From Castor canadensis (lineage: Eukaryota > Chordata > Mammalia > Rodentia > Castoridae): 64,000 bases of DNA. The notes beneath the pieces were generated by a model. That model did not search any database. It was not told where the DNA came from and saw nothing but the letters and a program-made list of their open reading frames with translations. The stretch lies in the NCBI RefSeq assembly GCF_047511655.1, contig NC_133397.1:49366001-49430000 (forward strand). Reading direction: 5' to 3'. Numbering within the stretch: position 1 is the stretch's first letter; the number at the start of each line of letters is the position of its first letter. The position numbers were made by a program, and so were the translations under genes. Of this stretch, positions 1-12,204 are shown in pieces.

Positions 1-145
1 TTTATATATATGTACATCAAAAATATATATTTCACCATACCCTTTGCATGTAAAGTCTGTAAACCTGACAGACTTCCACTAATGGAAACACAATCTCAGC
101 TGCTGCCTCTGCAATCCATCATGGGAAGGCTAAGGAAGGCTCAAG

Positions 146-477
146 TGTTAGCTACTTTGTCACTAAATACCTGAGAAGAACAATTTGAAGGATGAAGGAT
201 TTATTTTGGCTCACAGATTCAGAGATTTAGTCTACTATTAAGGGTGGGAATGGTGAGTACAGCAGCTCACATGATGATGGTGAGGCAGCAGAGGAAGAGA
301 ATGCTACATGCTTAAGAGCTTTCTTGGTTTTTTATTTCATCTTGATCCCCAGTCTATCGGATTTTGCCATATGTCTTCCCCCTTAGTTAATCCTGTCTGG
401 AAATACACTCACAGATGTACCAAGAGGTGTTATTTACTAATATCCTAGGTCAAGCTGATTACCAATATTAATCACCA
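146..477 (-). repeat. MaLR-like LTR (ERVL-MaLR), old solo copy
   Basis: Read on the minus strand, the block ends with an AATAAA-containing stretch followed by a 'ctcaggtattt...' tail. That layout is typical of the U5 end of mammalian apparent LTR retrotransposons. The plus-strand left edge starts tgttagctactttg and the right edge ends atcacca, so TG...CA termini are plausible. The same terminal sequence recurs at 40870-41335 (minus) and 61372-61996 (plus), which supports a dispersed LTR family. No convincing target-site duplication is visible and no internal retroviral sequence follows. The class is reasonably supported; the subfamily is not assigned. Confidence 0.5.
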
Positions 478-2137
478 ATGCTCATCCCCAGAAAACATGA
501 AGTTCCCCATAATAGCTGACTTTGATCTGAGGACTCCCCAGTGGCTGTGTTTAGTCATCCCTGGAATGCCTGGGCATCTACCCTTCTTTTTCTTCCCTAA
601 CTCTGGGTCACACTTACCTTGTGGAATGATAGTTTTCCCAGCCTTTCTAGCCTGCATGACATTTTCTTTCTACAGTCATTTCCACTAATAAAATGAAATC
701 ATAAGGAGCTAAGCTAACTTTGAGGAAGTGAACTACTGCTGGCTTTCAGAAAGACAGGAAATAAGCACAAAGAAGCTTGATGCTGGCAATTACAGTGTCC
801 TGTGTCAGCAAAATATAGCATTTGCAGTAGTGTACTGGGAAATCATTACAATCCTAACATATTCTATCTTCTCCTGTGTCTAGTTGCCAATGCTGGAGAA
901 TAATTGCTTTCTTCCAACTTGCAACTTTCAAATTTCTTAATATTAAAGGAGAACCCTATAAACAAAGAAGCCTCAGAAACAACGTCTAGTTTCTGCCATG
1001 TAGGGAAGACCATGGAAGATGGAGCGTTGACACTGTGGACATATAAGTAGTATCTTTATTGATTTTCACAAACAATTTAAAGAAGAAGTATTGCTTAAGA
1101 CAAAATTTTCTTGCCTGGCTATTTTATTGAATCCACTTAGCTTCTTCCTTGCCATTTTTGTTGTAGATTTTGCTCTCTAGATTGGTTCAAGATCAGGCAC
1201 TTAAATTCTTTAAAACATGAATAATTAAGGCTTTAGCACCCGATGTTATTGTGATATTATGAGAGATACATACTTATTTTCAGACCTTGGTTCTTGAGGC
1301 ATATCTCCTAATACCTTTTTTTCTTTGACCCTGGTTCTTGCCTGAGATACTCTAAGGCCTTTGTCATTTTCTTAGCAATAGGAGAATCTGATACAGAGCC
1401 CCTAAAAGTTTGAAACTTTCAGTTCTACCTCCAAACCTTTGGGAAGGGGATGAGGCTATAGGTTGAATTAACCATCAATGGCCAAAAGGTTCATCATACC
1501 TATATAAGGAAGCCTTCATAAACACCCAAAAGGAGGGAGTCTGGGGAGTTTCTGGATAGCTGACCAGAAGTACCTAGAGGGTGGTATGCCTAGAGAGAAA
1601 AAAGTGGTTCCATGACCCTTTCATATATCTTGCCTTGTGTATTTCTTCCATCTAGCTATTCATCTGTGTATTTTAAAAAATCCTTTACAATAAATCAGTA
1701 TATAAAATAAAATTTTTTCCCCGAGGTCTGTGAACTACTGTAGCAAATGAGTCAAACCTGAGAAAGGAGGTCGAGGAAACCCTGACTTAAAGCCAGATGG
1801 TCAACAGTGCAGGTCACAACTTTTGGGCTTGTGATTGGCATCTGAGGTGGAGAATTCACTGTGGGAATGAGCTCTTAGCCCATAGGAACTGGCAGAATTT
1901 CCAAATACATGTTTCCAAAATTGAATTTTATTAGAAGACCTGTCTGAATGTTGTGTTGAGTGTGGTCAGTTTTTCACACTTTACAGCCAAGATAATTTTC
2001 ATTTTCTCCTTGTATAAAATCTTTAGCATGATTCTCCTGTTGAAAGATTAATTTAATTACTGAACACATACCATATTTAAGTTATTTATTATTCTAGACT
2101 CTGAAAATATAGTGGTGAATGAAAAAAATGCACCCAA

Positions 2138-2176
2138 CTCTCTCTCTCTCTCTCTTTCTGTGTGTGTGTGTGTGTT
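2138..2176. repeat. (CT)n(GT)n compound microsatellite
   Basis: About ten CT units run through a short tttctg junction into about nine TG units. This is a simple repeat with no other visible content. Confidence 0.9.
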
Positions 2177-4802
2177 GTATGTGAGTATCCAAAGACCGTA
2201 ACCATGAACAAATGTTTAAATTAATTAAAATACAATTTCAGAGAACCATAATAGCTATGAATAAAATAAAACAGTGCAATATGAAAAGAATAGTATAGTT
2301 ACAAAGCCTAGCTGAGGAGTTGCTTTATTTGGGAACTGAAAAACTTTTTTCCAGTTATCTAAAGGCAAAATATTCTAGGCAAAAGAAAACATCCCAATGT
2401 AAATCTGACAGTTGATTTTTCTATGATTTCCAAAACAATGTGCCAAAATTAGAATAATGGACACATGACCTATTCTAAGAATACAAATGGTCATTGTGGC
2501 TATGTCTCATAAAGGAAGCTAGATGGTTACCAGAAATAAATTTGGAAAGACACTGCAGAACCTGTAGGGCTCTGTAGACAGGTTTGCATTTTATTCAAAG
2601 AGCAAGTGAATATTACTGCATTGATGAAAGCAGAATGTCTCATGCTCTTATTTGCATATTTAGAAAAGAGTGGGAATAAAATAAGTGAGCCATGTTTTTA
2701 TTAAGCTTTTATTCTAGCTTATTGTTACATTTTGAAAGACATTGATTTGTCATTATCCTTACAGTACTATAGTGAACATTTTAGAAAGGGTTTTTGTTAT
2801 ACTATTTTTACTAATATATGCAATACTCTTTCATAAAAGTATGTGAAAAATATGTCTGTTGAATTTTTTTATGATTTCTAAAATAATGTGCCCAAATTAG
2901 AAGACTATAGCAACAAAGAAAGTTCAACTATTGCTTGTGTACCTGCTTAAATATTAAATATTTATTGATGGCTTGTCCTAGAAGTCTTAATAAAGATCCA
3001 GACCTGTATGAATAATCTTGGTAAGAAAGGATTGTAAAGTATTAATAGGTAGAGAAAAGAGAAACTAATTTTGGTGAAGGGAAAGAAATACACATTAAGT
3101 GAAGAAATCCATCAGATAACATTATGGATGTCAACACTAGAAATTACTTGCATTAGCCTGCTGGATCATTTCCTTAAGAGCAGAATGCATGATTTATGTA
3201 CAGTCTCACAGCTCTCATAGTGAAAGGGTTTGTCCTTCCCAACAAAATGATCCCCCAGCCTGGGGCACGAGTAGCGTGAGTAGGCATACTCTTCCACAAG
3301 CTTATGAGAGAAGAAGTAAGGGTCATAGAGTTTTGGTTTGTCCTCCTCCCCACTTAGGAAAGGACTTCACTCTTTACCTATGCAGAATAATCTTCTAACT
3401 ATACTTATGTCCACTCAGCAACACAGCTTTTATAATGAAAGTATTTCTATCTAGAGCACTGTAAAGAATAAGTAATCAACACATAAAAAGTTTTGAGTTC
3501 CTCCAGGTAGGTAAATAACACATATTAAAATAGGAATTTCATTCTTTTCTCCAGAATCAGGTTGAAGAAGTACGGCTGGGTGATGCTGTGACTACAGAGG
3601 CACTTTCTGCCTAAGCTGAAAGAAGTTTCCCTCTGATGACTTTAGCATTTCCTTCTGAATTCCATTGGAAATATATTTTAATGTATTCAATCAGTCAGGA
3701 TTTTTGAATGTCTACTTTTTGTAAGACAATTTGTCTTCAACAATGAGTTGCTTATAAAGTGAGTTATATATAAGTATGATGTGTTTATGAGTGAAAAAGA
3801 ACGAGTATATCGTCTATTACTGTGGTAATTTATTATTTTCTCTTACATAACATTTTCAAAAAGCAGATGAAATGGTGCATGGTAGGAATATTTTATGAGA
3901 AATACTATATAATTTGTATAAATTGTATTTTGACTAAAACCAAGGGTAAAATTCTGCTACCATAATTTTCCCTTCTTTAAAAAATGATTATTTTTGGACT
4001 GTATTAACTATCTTTATTATTTAGCATTTATTAAACATAAGTGAATATTATTTTTTCCAAATATGTAACTGCCTAATTCCAGAATCATGCTTTAACCTAT
4101 TGAACACCTACAAGATAAATTATTTCACTAGCAGAGTTAAAATGCATACAGGGGGATAGAAATCTTGAAAATGAAAATATTTCTTACTGAAAACCTCACT
4201 TAATATCCTTACCCTGACTTTAGACCCTAAATGTCAATGAGATGATCTTGCAGTATTTTATCATTGAAAATCAAAATTTTGTTATTAAATTTTTAACCAA
4301 GATTCTCTTCTGTTTTTGAGATATAATGGTTAGGACCCAATATTTGATTTATCATGTCAACTTTGCTTATTCCTTTAAAATGTAAATAGTAATGCTTTCT
4401 CTCAGTCTGTCCTAAACCGTGCAGAAAGGATTAAGGATGTACATGACGTTGGGAATCTTAGGCATTTTTAACAAGTGCTGCTCTGTACCATATTCTAGTC
4501 TAGCTTCTGATCCCATGTTTCTACCAAGATTATGCTTAGTATGACCACCCCTTCAAGGAAATAGTTCAGGCTTCATTGAAGAGGTTACATAGCCCAGCCT
4601 TAGAAAGGGGAAGGCTAGAAGTCCTTTCAGCAGCTTACAAATGGGGCTGATACCATTCTGTATCTTCTGATATCATTCCACTGTCCTCAGAAGGATGTGT
4701 CATTCTGTGTCATCCAAATATTGAACACCTAAATGATGGAGATCATCACTGACCCAGGTCCTAAGGAGTCCTATGCTTAGGACTACTTTATGCAAAAAAA
4801 CC

Positions 4803-4851
4803 TTCTATGATGTCTAGGAAGACATCATAGAATATGCTATTCAGCATATTC
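4803..4851. repeat. Two adjacent perfect inverted repeats (tandem hairpins)
   Basis: The first hairpin has 12-bp arms at 4803-4814 and 4821-4832 with a 6-nt loop (taggaa). The second has 9-bp arms at 4830-4838 and 4843-4851 with a 4-nt loop (attc). The two share three bases, so they are mutually exclusive or stacked alternatives. All pairs are Watson-Crick. No surrounding terminal repeats or transposon signature is visible, so the origin is unknown. Confidence 0.75.
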
Positions 4852-6763
4852 AGACACTCACTTTGGGCTTCAAACACATACACCATTGATTATCATCTTT
4901 GCATAAAATTCAAGGTGAACTCTTGCAGACTACAAATGTCATTCAATTGTCCCTTCAGATAAACTATATTTTAGGGTTTTTATTTTTACTTAATTAACAT
5001 GAGGAAGACAATTAGAACTTGCTTAAACGTAAATCCCCTAAAAATTAGAATGGCTTATTACAAAAAACAGAAAAAAATTAATTTAACATTCATTACTTTT
5101 GGTGTCTAGCATTGGTATTTGAGCTGTATCTCAAAAACATGAATGGAACAGAGCTTAAAAGCAGCCCACTTGAAGCAGAGGATTAAAAAGCACAGTGCTC
5201 AGAGGGAAGCACTGACAAAATTTTAACAATGACTTTTAAAGAAAGCACAAGAAATTTCTTACTAAAATTTAGGATTTTTATTTACATATGATGGACTTAG
5301 AAGGAGAATTTCTAGAATTTATTATATGTGTATGTGAAACATAGAAATATAATTTAAAATGATTTGCTGTAATTTTGGGAAATTCACTTATCAAACTCTA
5401 AATGAAGACACTGTGCCACTGTCACTAAAAGCACAACAGAAATAGAGTAGAAGGGGTAAAGCCCTTCTATTGCTTCTGCATTTGTTTTAATTTTAAATTC
5501 CATGTATTACTAAATTAATTTATGGAGAATAATTATTGAATGTTAGTGGAAGGATGTTTGAGACAATACAGTAAGATCATTTTGATATCCTCTTATGCAA
5601 ATTCAAAGCAAACTTGGAGAGAACTTCAGGAAACATAGAATTAAATGACTAAGTTTAAAAATCAGAATAAATATATCCAGAGACCAGAAATGTAAAAATC
5701 ACAAAGTTGTAGGTGATACTGAAGCCATCTATAGCAGATAATGCTGACTGAAAATGACCCAGGTCAGGACTGAGCTCTTTGCTTAATTTTTCAGATATAT
5801 AAAAAAATAATGAAATAAACTGTTGTGTATCAGGGAGTGCCTAAAACTACAGCTTTCTAGGAAACAGCAGATGTAGGGAAATAAAGTATAAGGACATACT
5901 TTTGATGATGAGAAACAAAATTAAACCACTCTCTGACTCATTAAATTGACCTTTGCATTCTCCAATGAAACAGCAGAGGAGAGGCTTTGAAATGCCATTA
6001 TAATAACTGGTTATAGGCAGGGGAAACTGGAGGCTACATGTAGGGAATTACAGAGTCACTAGGAAATGGCAAGTGTGCACAGAGGAAGAAAGTAAGACAG
6101 GGACAAGAGAGGGATAGAAAGATAAAGAGAGAATGATAAAGCATTACTATAAAAAATGAACTTATACAGAACTAAATGGAAAACATACATTCCAAAATAA
6201 AAGAAAGTGAACAAAATCAATCATCTGAACTTGAATTTACTTTGGATTAATGTTATGAGTCAGTTTGTAAAAAAAACTACTTAAAATATTCATATATAAA
6301 TAAACTGATTAAAAACAGAAAGGTAAAAAAGATAATCATTATACTACGGTTGAAGAAAGAATAAATTAGAAGTTGATATTGGGTAAATCACCCAGAATGC
6401 AGAAAACAAGAAAGATATAAGGATGAAAAACAGTTAAGGGATACATAACAAAAACATTTCATAATCATTTAGTCTGGCCTAAATGAAAGGATATCCAAAG
6501 TGTCTTAACAATAGGGAAAAATGGATACTCCTATAGGTTGTTGGTGGGAAATGGATGAACCTTACATTTCCAGAAAAAAAAGAAAAAGAAAAAACAAGAG
6601 AAAATGTAATACATCATACAATTTGAAGGAAGAAAACCTCAAATAAAGTAAAATCTATTCTATATAGAGGACATGTATTATAATAATAAAATATACATGC
6701 ATGGGAATCTAGTGGATGAATTGGGATAAAAGAGGAGTTTTTTGGAATATACAGTTTTATTTC

Positions 6764-8155
6764 TTTAAAGATATGAGAACAAAAATGACATCAGCAAGGT
6801 GGTGGAGTATGAGTATCCATACAAAAATGTCAGTTTGAATAGCCATTCAGGCACAAAAATATCCTCAGAAGAGCTAAGGAATCCAGGTAAAGGACTGGAG
6901 CACCTGGGTGCAACACAGAAATAAAAAAAATCATATTGAATAGGGTGGGAAGTGTGTCTCACATTACTTATATCCCCCACTTCCTTAAGCTGGGGCAGCA
7001 CACCCTATGTGTAAAGAGGGAGGGTGAAGTGAGTCCCCCATTTTGCCAAGGACCCCAACACAGGTTCACACCAAACACTGGTGCCACGTCCTCTCTGTGT
7101 TTCCTAGACTCTAGCTCAGACACTGTGGACTCAAATGTTTGGTGCAACCAGGCACCAGGCCAGCCCTGCTTGAGGACTCTAGCAATAAGCCTGCTTGGCC
7201 CTCCTGCCATGATGAATACAAGGCCACAAGGATCACAACAATTAGGAAATCTAACACCACCACAGGAACAAAATAAAGTGCCTAAGAAGTGAAGATCTAT
7301 GGATTGTTTCACAAATAAGACTCATACTAATTTTAAAGGGGTTCAGTGGCCCCACACAAAAATCACAGTTAAGACAACTGAATGATATCAGGGAAGCAAT
7401 GTATTAAAAACAAAAAGAGAAGATCAGCAAATAGAAAGAACAAAAATAACCAAACAAAAATTTCAGAGCTGAAGAACATAAAAACTGAACTGAAAGATTC
7501 CACAGAAAGGTTCAACAATAGACTTGATTAAGCAAAGAATCGGCAAATACTAACAGAGGTCATTTAAAAATTATCCAGTTGGAGGAATGAAAAGAAAAGT
7601 AATGAAAAGAATAAAGAGAGCCTGTGGGACTTAGGGCACAAATATACACTCATGAGAACAAGTATACTCACAGTCTGAAATGCTCTGAAATCCAAAATGT
7701 TTTGAGCAGCAATGTGGTGCCCAAGGTAATTTGGATTTTTGGATAACAAATGCTCAATATGTAAATATTCACAAAGCTGAAAAGCTGAATTCCAAAACAC
7801 TTCTGCTCTCAAGCATTTCATATAAAGGATGCTCACCTGCATTAACATTGCAGAAAGTGTAATGAAAGAAATAATAACAAAGCTTCCCAAATCTGGAGAG
7901 GGAAATGAATATTCAGATCCACAAAACCAAAGAGCCATGAAGAGATTAAACATAAAGAGATCTTTAATGAGCCACACTGATTAGCAATCAAATTCTCAAA
8001 AGTCAAAAAATCAGAGACAGAATTTTGAAAGCAATGAGAGAAGAATGCCTTATCGTACACATTTTCTTAGTAAAATCCTAGCAAGTCAGGAAAGAGTGGC
8101 AATATATATTCAAAAATAGATTAAAGAGGATAAATATTAATAACTTTCAGATACA
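6764..8155 (+). repeat. Old L1 fragment covering 5' UTR/ORF1 region
   Basis: The stretch resembles the region upstream of and within ORF1 of old (L1M-type) LINE-1s. A coiled-coil-encoding part around 7470-7600 resembles ORF1 (gagctgaagaacataaaaac, followed by a 'ttcaacaatagacttgatta' type motif and 'tccagttggaggaatgaaaa'). The C-terminal ORF1 part resumes at about 7850 (ttcccaaatctggagagg) after an insertion at 7665-7845. No frame stays open through the element, so it is dead. The open frames at 6936-7292 and 6968-7312 lie in its 5' region and are incidental. An ID SINE abuts its right end. Confidence 0.6.
7665..7845. repeat. Insertion within old L1, possible DNA-transposon remnant
   Basis: This block interrupts the L1 ORF1 similarity. 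It contains 'ctgaaatccaaaatg', 'ttggatttttggataacaaa' and 'gaattccaaaaca' motifs and ends '...ggatgctcacctg'. It resembles a common old eutherian palindromic DNA-transposon-type repeat with 'ggatttttggatt...gatgctcaacctg' motifs. I cannot name the family with confidence, and the target duplication is not clear. Confidence 0.35.
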
Positions 8156-8245
8156 GGGCTAGTAGAGTGATTCAATTGGTAGAGTGCCTGCTTAGCAACT
8201 GTGAAGCCCTGAGTTCAAATCCCAGTACTATCATAAAAAAAAAAA
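8156..8245 (+). repeat. ID-like tRNA-derived SINE
   Basis: The sequence shows a tRNA-type A-box/B-box layout (gattcaattggtagagtgcc ... gagttcaaatcccagtact) followed by an A-rich tail at 8235-8245. It is a retroposed ID-family SINE rather than a tRNA gene: the cloverleaf is degenerate and the poly(A) tail shows retroposition. Confidence 0.85.
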
Positions 8246-8633
8246 TCCTTCAGATCCTTAACAGACATGTTGCTATGCAAAACACCATACTAAAGCATTT
8301 TCTTGGTGAAGCACAGGCTTCAGGAACCAGCTATGTAGAGTTGAAAACAGGACAAAAGTTCTCTATAATAAGAAGAAATTTAAGAATTCATGGACTGATA
8401 AAGGGAAGGAGGTAAGACAGTTCCAGAAAAGAGAAGTTGATTCATGCAATGTAGAAGGAGTTGAGAGTAAAATCCAGAAGCAATAACCTTTTTGGAGATT
8501 CAAGAAACAAGGCAAGAGGTAAAGAGAGAGAAATTCCTACTACTGGATATGAAAATATACTGTCTTGACTTTATGGATTTTTAAGAATTTCAGGTTGGTG
8601 CATGACTTCTCCTTCCTCAGTTCACATTACCTT

Positions 8634-8959
8634 CTAGAGAACTAGAGAAAAGATTAGATCAAAAAGAATTAACCTAGAAGGTAACACACATGCACAGGAA
8701 ATTAATGTGAGTCAACTCCCTGTATAGCTATCCTTATCTCAACTATCAAAAACTCTTTTACCTTCCTATTATTGCTTATACTCTCTCTTCAACAAAATTA
8801 GAGATAAGGGCAAAATAGTTTCTACTGGCTATTGAGGGGGTGGGGGGAGAGGGAGGGGGCTGGGGGATAAGGGAGGAGATAGGGGCAGGGGGGAGAAATG
8901 ACCCAAGCCTTGTATGCACATATGAATAATAAAACAATAAAAAAAGTGAAAAAAAAGGA
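8634..8959 (+). mobile_element. 5'-truncated young L1, 3' UTR only
   Basis: The block matches, in opposite orientation, the 3' UTR of the L1 at 34218-36205. Shared features are the 'aaaaagaattaacctagaagg' segment, a G-rich tract at about 8833-8895, and the terminal 'tatgcacatatgaataataaaa' followed by an A-rich tail. No ORF2 sequence is included. The G-rich polypurine tract before the tail is a general feature of rodent and primate L1 3' UTRs. Confidence 0.8.
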
Positions 8960-9012
8960 ATGCTTAATATTCCCTAGTCAGTGAAGTTGTTACAAAAAAA
9001 AATGTTTATGTT

Positions 9013-9283
9013 TTTAGCAGTGCTGGGTTTGAACTCAGGACCTTGTGCATGCTAAGCAGGAGCTCTATAACTTGAGACATGCCCTCCAGCCATTTTGAAT
9101 AGTCTTATGATTTTTGCTGGGGCCTCTTTATACCTGCTGGGATAACAGGCCTGAACCACCACATCCAGGTTTTCATTGGGTGAGATGGGGCTAAAGTTAG
9201 TTTCTTAACTTTTTCCTGGGCTGGCCTCAAACTGAGATCCTCCATATCTCCACCTTTGAAACAGCTGGGTGAAACACTGCACC
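9013..9283 (-). repeat. Composite B1-like/ID SINE
   Basis: Read on the minus strand, this is a B1-like 7SL-derived part followed by an ID-like tRNA unit. On the plus strand the order appears reversed: the tRNA unit (gctgggtttgaactcaggac) lies at 9016-9090 and B1-like sequence follows to about 9283. It is diverged from the better copies at 40412 and 47095. It abuts a trinucleotide microsatellite and a second composite SINE. Confidence 0.7.
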
Positions 9284-9325
9284 CATTATTATTATCATCA
9301 TCATTATTATTATTATTATTATTAT
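9284..9325. repeat. (ATT)n microsatellite with ATC interruptions
   Basis: This is a trinucleotide simple repeat lying between two minus-strand composite SINEs. In this orientation it corresponds to the A-rich tail side of the right-hand SINE, which suggests microsatellite growth from a SINE tail. Confidence 0.85.
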
Positions 9326-9676
9326 GGTGGCACTGGGGTTTGCACTCAATGTCTCACACTTTCTAGGCAAGTACTCTTCCATTTGAGCCATGTTTCTAGC
9401 CCTTTATTACTTTAGTTTTTTTTTTTTTTCCAATAGGGTCTTGTGCTTCAGGCCAGATTCAGATTATGATCGCTGTACTGATGGCCTCCTATGTAGCTGA
9501 GATGATGGCTGCACACAATCCATCATGCCCACCTTTGTGGTTGAGATGAGGCCTCTCATTAACATTTTGCCCAGGTTGGCCTTGAACTCTGATCATCTGG
9601 ATCTCTGCCTCTTGAGTAGTGATCAACTGGATCTCTGCCTTTTGAGTAGTGGGATTATGGGTTTGAGCCACTGCAC
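9326..9676 (-). repeat. Composite SINE (ID plus two B1-like parts) with internal duplication
   Basis: The ID-like unit lies at 9326-9402 (plus-strand view: cactggggtttgcactcaat), then a T-rich spacer at 9415-9431, then two B1-like segments up to about 9676. A 30-bp segment is tandemly duplicated at 9590-9619 and 9620-9649 with two mismatches. The structure matches the dimeric-B1 plus ID copies at 30941-31253 and 31484-31786. Confidence 0.7.
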
Positions 9677-9818
9677 TCATACCATATTGCCTTTATTCTG
9701 CACTAGTGATTGGTGTTTGGATTGGGTGTGAGTTTAAAGAAAAAGTAGTGTTATATAAATAAGTTCATTAGTATATTAAAAAAAGGAGGTCAGATGATAG
9801 GAAGATAGGTAGGTAGCC

Positions 9819-9857
<39 letters not shown>
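9819..9857. repeat. (GA)n microsatellite
   Basis: This is an almost pure AG dinucleotide run, preceded by GATA/GGTA-like short repeats and followed by imperfect TACA repeats to about 9920. Confidence 0.9.
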
Positions 9858-9861
<4 letters not shown>

Positions 9862-10809
9862 GAGATATAGACAACCAAACATAGGTAAAGATAGACATAT
9901 ATCTACATACATACATAAAATTCAGTAGGGTAAAATTACCCAGCTAATTTATCAGCAAAATCTACACATAATTTAGTTTTGAGTCTTTCTATCAGCTGTG
10001 GGTATCTTGCAAGGATTTTGATTTAGATATTTTTTGACAGGGTGATTCCAGCAGGTTGAAAGAATCTAAACAAATACTTGATGATTCTATGGAAAGACTT
10101 CACTCCTTGCATCCTTGCATCAGGTCCTTTCAGCAGTTACTGCATGTGTATCCACCTTGCAGTGCACAACATCTCATTGTTAAGTAAAAGGACACTTGCA
10201 AAGAAGATGGGATAATACAGCTTTCCACTGTGATAACCCTAACTTGGCCTTATGAACTCTGGATATCTTTTGGAATAGAGCACATTGTCATGAACACTGA
10301 ACCTTTTTCAATGGATTCTGATTTATTAGCTAGCTGGGCACCAAGAATATAATTAAAATCCTGATTTGTCACCTAGGACAAGAGGTCATCAGGAAAGGCA
10401 TCCATGCTTCACAGGGTGACCCACTTAAATGAATTTGCAAGTGCAAATCACAAAAGACCATGAGAATATCTAATATCAGAATTAAAAGGAAAGGAATATA
10501 TGATCTCATCTTGGTTTTATTTAATAAGGACTCTGAAAATCTCCTGGCTTTGGTTGACTATGCCCTCCATAGTCCATCTATGGTTTCATAGATGAAATAA
10601 AGGTAACAAGTAAGAAATGCTAAGATTTTAGAATTGCTAAATTATGCACAAAGGCTTTTACCTCTAGGAAAAAGTTGGAGTCTGAACTATAATTAGAAAA
10701 AAAAATTCTGGTGTGTAAGAGAAGATACTCAAAAATACTTTGTATATAGTTGCATGTGTGCTTGACAGTTAGTTTAGCAAAGAATACTCTTGGGTTAGGT
10801 GTAAAGTTT

Positions 10810-10995
10810 CTTAGAGTTCTTTTTTCCCTTTTTATTTTAAATATTTTTATTACTTTTTAATAGCTATTCAGGGGGTTTCCTTATGACATTTCCATGTATG
10901 CAATATAACGTACCCTGGTTTGGTTCATCCCCTCCCTTGTTCTCCCTCTTCCCTCTTCCCCTTCTTAAAATTTCTCAGACAGGTTTCTGTGTTCC
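10810..10995 (-). repeat. Old L1-like 3' fragment
   Basis: The 'cttatgacatttccatgtatg ... caatataacgtaccctggtt' segment followed by a CT-rich stretch is shared with 36385-36725 (tgtgacatttccatatgtgc ... caatgtaccttggtta). Two diverged copies in the same orientation in one window point to a dispersed family. I believe it is an antisense old L1 3' UTR, but the assignment is not proven here. Confidence 0.5.
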
Positions 10996-11746
10996 TTATT
11001 TCCCACTCTTTGCCCTTTGCCTTTATTTTTAAGTCTCTAAAAGGTCGTTGCTGCATCATTTTTCTCTATATATTAATTGAAGTCAATGGTTTTTAAACTG
11101 TGCTTTGAAAAACTCCAGGAATTCTATTTAGGTCCCTCGATGGTGAGGAAATGCATTGAAAGAGAGTCTGTGAGCAGGTGAACACCATGCCATTCTACCC
11201 GAACAGATGTGCTTCTATTATTTTATTTGTTTATGCTTTGGGGCATGATTGTTTTAGCAAAACAATAAAACATGAAAAGAGTGTTGAAACTCCTTGAATC
11301 CCTAGTTGTAACACTAGAAAAATAATATCAACGTGGTATTTATGCTAAATAATATAATAATTTTATTATTATAAAATTGATATCTGCCTATATTATATCT
11401 TGCTGGAACCTACACAGAAGAATTCAAATCTATATTTAAAAATTTGATGAGAAAAATGATTTCAGAGGTATGGTGATAAAAACAAATATTGTGTTTGAAG
11501 TTTAATGTAGAATTTGTACTTCATGTAATTTTTCAGTTTTCATTCAACTAATGGAAGACTACAGAAACACATTAGGTTCCATTTGTCATTTAACAAAGTC
11601 ACAAATCCCAACCTGACCCACACTGAAATAGTGGTTATTTTATTGTAAAAATATAATAATAATGTAAATTGTGTGGGGTATGTTTAAAAATGTATGATGT
11701 TCTTACTTTATTCCTGTGTATAAATGTGATTATTTCATCAGGGCAT

Positions 11747-11829
11747 GGGCTGGCAGAGTGGTTCAAGTGGTAGAGCACCTGCCTAGCAAGTGAGAGGCCT
11801 TGAGTTCAAACCCCAGTACTGTCCAAAAA
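11747..11829 (+). repeat. ID-like tRNA-derived SINE
   Basis: This is a well-preserved copy: an A-box-like gagtggttcaagtggtagag, a B-box gagttcaaaccccagtact, and a short A-rich tail. It is the cleanest sample in the window of the tRNA-like unit used in the composite SINEs. Confidence 0.9.
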
Positions 11830-12204
11830 TATTTAATAAAGGTAGTCTGTGTTGGGGAGTCTCACCATGATTATAGATTTGCATTCACTTAAAGGAGCTC
11901 AAATGTTTGGGTAGATCATGAGAGAGCAGTGTGTTCTATTGACTTCTGAAATGAATATATGTCAAAGAAGAAGCACTGTTCCCAGAATAAAATAATTATA
12001 AACCTTTGGAATCCATGGTGGCCAAAACACTATCAAAGAATCATGTCTTGTTCTTCATGACATAATTAAAGACTATTGCCATTTGGGGGCATGATCAGAG
12101 GAGAGAACTAAATTGATGAACAGGAATGCAGAAGTAAGGAAATGTAAAATGGAAGAAAGTAGAGTCAGATTCCACTCTTATTCTTGATTCAGCTCTGACT
12201 CATA

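Larger units (their letters stand above)
478..6763. other. Non-genic stretch, no recognised gene or repeat family
   Basis: Both strands hold only short, compositionally driven open frames (up to about 70 codons) without domain similarity, codon structure or splice context. The sequence is AT-rich. Two structures stand out: a CT/GT microsatellite at 2138-2176 and a pair of adjacent perfect hairpins at 4803-4851. Old, unrecognisable repeats may be present; I see none I can name. Confidence 0.6.

Noticed and set aside
6936..7312. Overlapping 118- and 114-codon frames on opposite strands
   Set aside because: Both lie in the 5' region of an old L1 fragment. Opposite-strand frames of similar length and the repeat context argue against a gene.
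7564..7977. 137-codon minus-strand frame
   Set aside because: It is antisense to decayed L1 ORF1 sequence and an inserted repeat. The predicted peptide is rich in Phe/Leu/Ser from A-rich sense DNA.
11747..11829. tRNA gene
   Set aside because: The A- and B-box are present, but the cloverleaf is degenerate, a retroposon A tail follows, and several similar dispersed copies exist. It is an ID SINE.
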